A stretch of 5,431 bases of DNA from JBJKRF01 sp046704785. Its GTDB lineage: Bacteria; Chloroflexota; Anaerolineae; Anaerolineales; Villigracilaceae. The DNA is taken from NCBI GenBank assembly GCA_046704785.1, contig JBJKRF010000125.1, forward strand, positions 1-5,431, given 5' to 3'. Each line of letters opens with the position of its first letter. Position 1 is the first letter of the stretch. Position numbers and translations under genes: made by a program. Shown here one piece after another: positions 5,226 to 5,431 of the stretch. The notes under the pieces were generated by a model. The model was given only the letters and a program-made list of their open reading frames with translations. It was not told where the DNA came from and did no database searches.

Positions 5226-5290
5226 CAGGTAGCCACTAAACGGATAAGATTAAGTTGTTGTACAAAACTTATCAGACAAGAGGCTACCTG
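5226..5290. repeat. 65-bp nested palindrome in the right element copy
   Basis: Outer arms CAGGTAGCC (5226-5234) and GGCTACCTG (5282-5290) and inner arms GATAAG (5243-5248) and CTTATC (5268-5273) share the same centre at 5258. A perfect TTGTACAA lies at 5258-5265. The right outer arm overlaps AAGAGG (5278-5283), the likely ribosome site of the ORF at 5293. A hairpin here could therefore limit translation, as in IS elements that damp transposase made from read-through mRNA. Confidence 0.7.
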
Positions 5291-5292
5291 CG

Positions 5293-5431
5293 ATGACAGT
5301 TTATACGATTTCAGCACTTTCTACCAGAGTGATCTGGCCTGAACCGATTGAACAAATCTGGCAAGTTTTGCCAAGTGGTGGTCAAAGTTTGCCGGGCTGG
5401 AAGCGTAAGGATATTGGGTTCAGTGAGCGGC
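5293..5431 (+). CDS. N-terminal fragment of the element's ORF, probable transposase
   Basis: Open from an ATG at 5293 to the window edge (46 codons visible), starting MTVYTISALSTRVIWPEPIE and continuing without a stop. AAGAGG (5278-5283) is a fair ribosome site 9 nt upstream. I do not recognise the N-terminus, and no catalytic motif is visible. The transposase call rests on its position directly behind a terminal sequence present in two inverted copies. Confidence 0.5.
   Translation, partial: MTVYTISALSTRVIWPEPIEQIWQVLPSGGQSLPGWKRKDIGFSER

Larger units (their letters stand above)
5182..5431 (+). mobile_element. Left part of a rightward-reading insertion element (partial)
   Basis: It starts GGCACGGTTCAGATGTGAG at 5182, the point where identity with the complemented left copy begins. 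Positions 5182-5290 match 109-1 in reverse complement at 108 of 109 bases. A 111-bp leader with the 65-bp palindrome precedes an ORF that opens at 5293 and leaves the window. The far terminus is not present. The opening GGCAC-GTT loosely recalls IS6-family ends (GGCACTGTTGCAAA), but this is too little to assign a family. Confidence 0.8.

Noticed and set aside
1..5290. CRISPR array, tRNA or rRNA genes
   Set aside because: No regularly spaced direct repeats, cloverleaf with CCA-type acceptor, or rRNA-like conserved stretches were seen.

Overview
The window is a bacterial chromosomal segment of roughly 50-55% GC (estimated by eye). It holds six recognisable housekeeping or accessory genes between two inverted copies of the same insertion-element end. 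The gene set is a Thermus-type TtuB/TtuA tRNA-thiolation pair, a short (unimodular) QueF, a YhhQ transporter, and PII next to Amt. This would suit a Chloroflexota-like or related deep-branching bacterium, but the taxonomic guess is inference and weak.

Left half, + strand (about 220-2820): a tRNA-modification cluster. A 64-residue ubiquitin-like sulfur carrier ending in Gly-Gly (ttuB) lies one base upstream of a two-zinc-finger, PP-loop tRNA 2-thiouridine synthetase (ttuA). After a 229-bp gap come queF (preQ0 to preQ1 reduction) and yhhQ (queuosine-precursor uptake), which overlap in ATGA. A strong Rho-independent terminator closes the unit. The gap before queF holds a doubtful 42-residue ORF. 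It also holds a leader whose first stem-loop and A-rich, ribosome-site-containing tail resemble a preQ1-I riboswitch, with a second hairpin inserted between them.

Middle (2820-3116): no gene. There is a run of four palindromic elements, then a hairpin that reads as the terminator of the leftward operon.

Right half, - strand (4898 down to 3033): a well-formed sigma-70 promoter, amt (ammonium channel), 26 bp, glnK (PII signal protein), terminator. The PII has a roughly 35-residue acidic tail and lacks several lysines that bind ligands in classical PII. The Amt start is best placed at an ATG nine bases inside the longest ORF.

Edges: positions 1-109 and 5182-5290 are reverse complements with a single mismatch. 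Each contains a 65-bp nested palindrome. At the right edge an ORF opens two bases after the palindrome and runs out of the window, probably a transposase. The mirror copy would be transcribed leftward, out of the left edge. The block is therefore bracketed by two outward-reading copies of one element, in a composite-transposon-like or inversion-prone arrangement.
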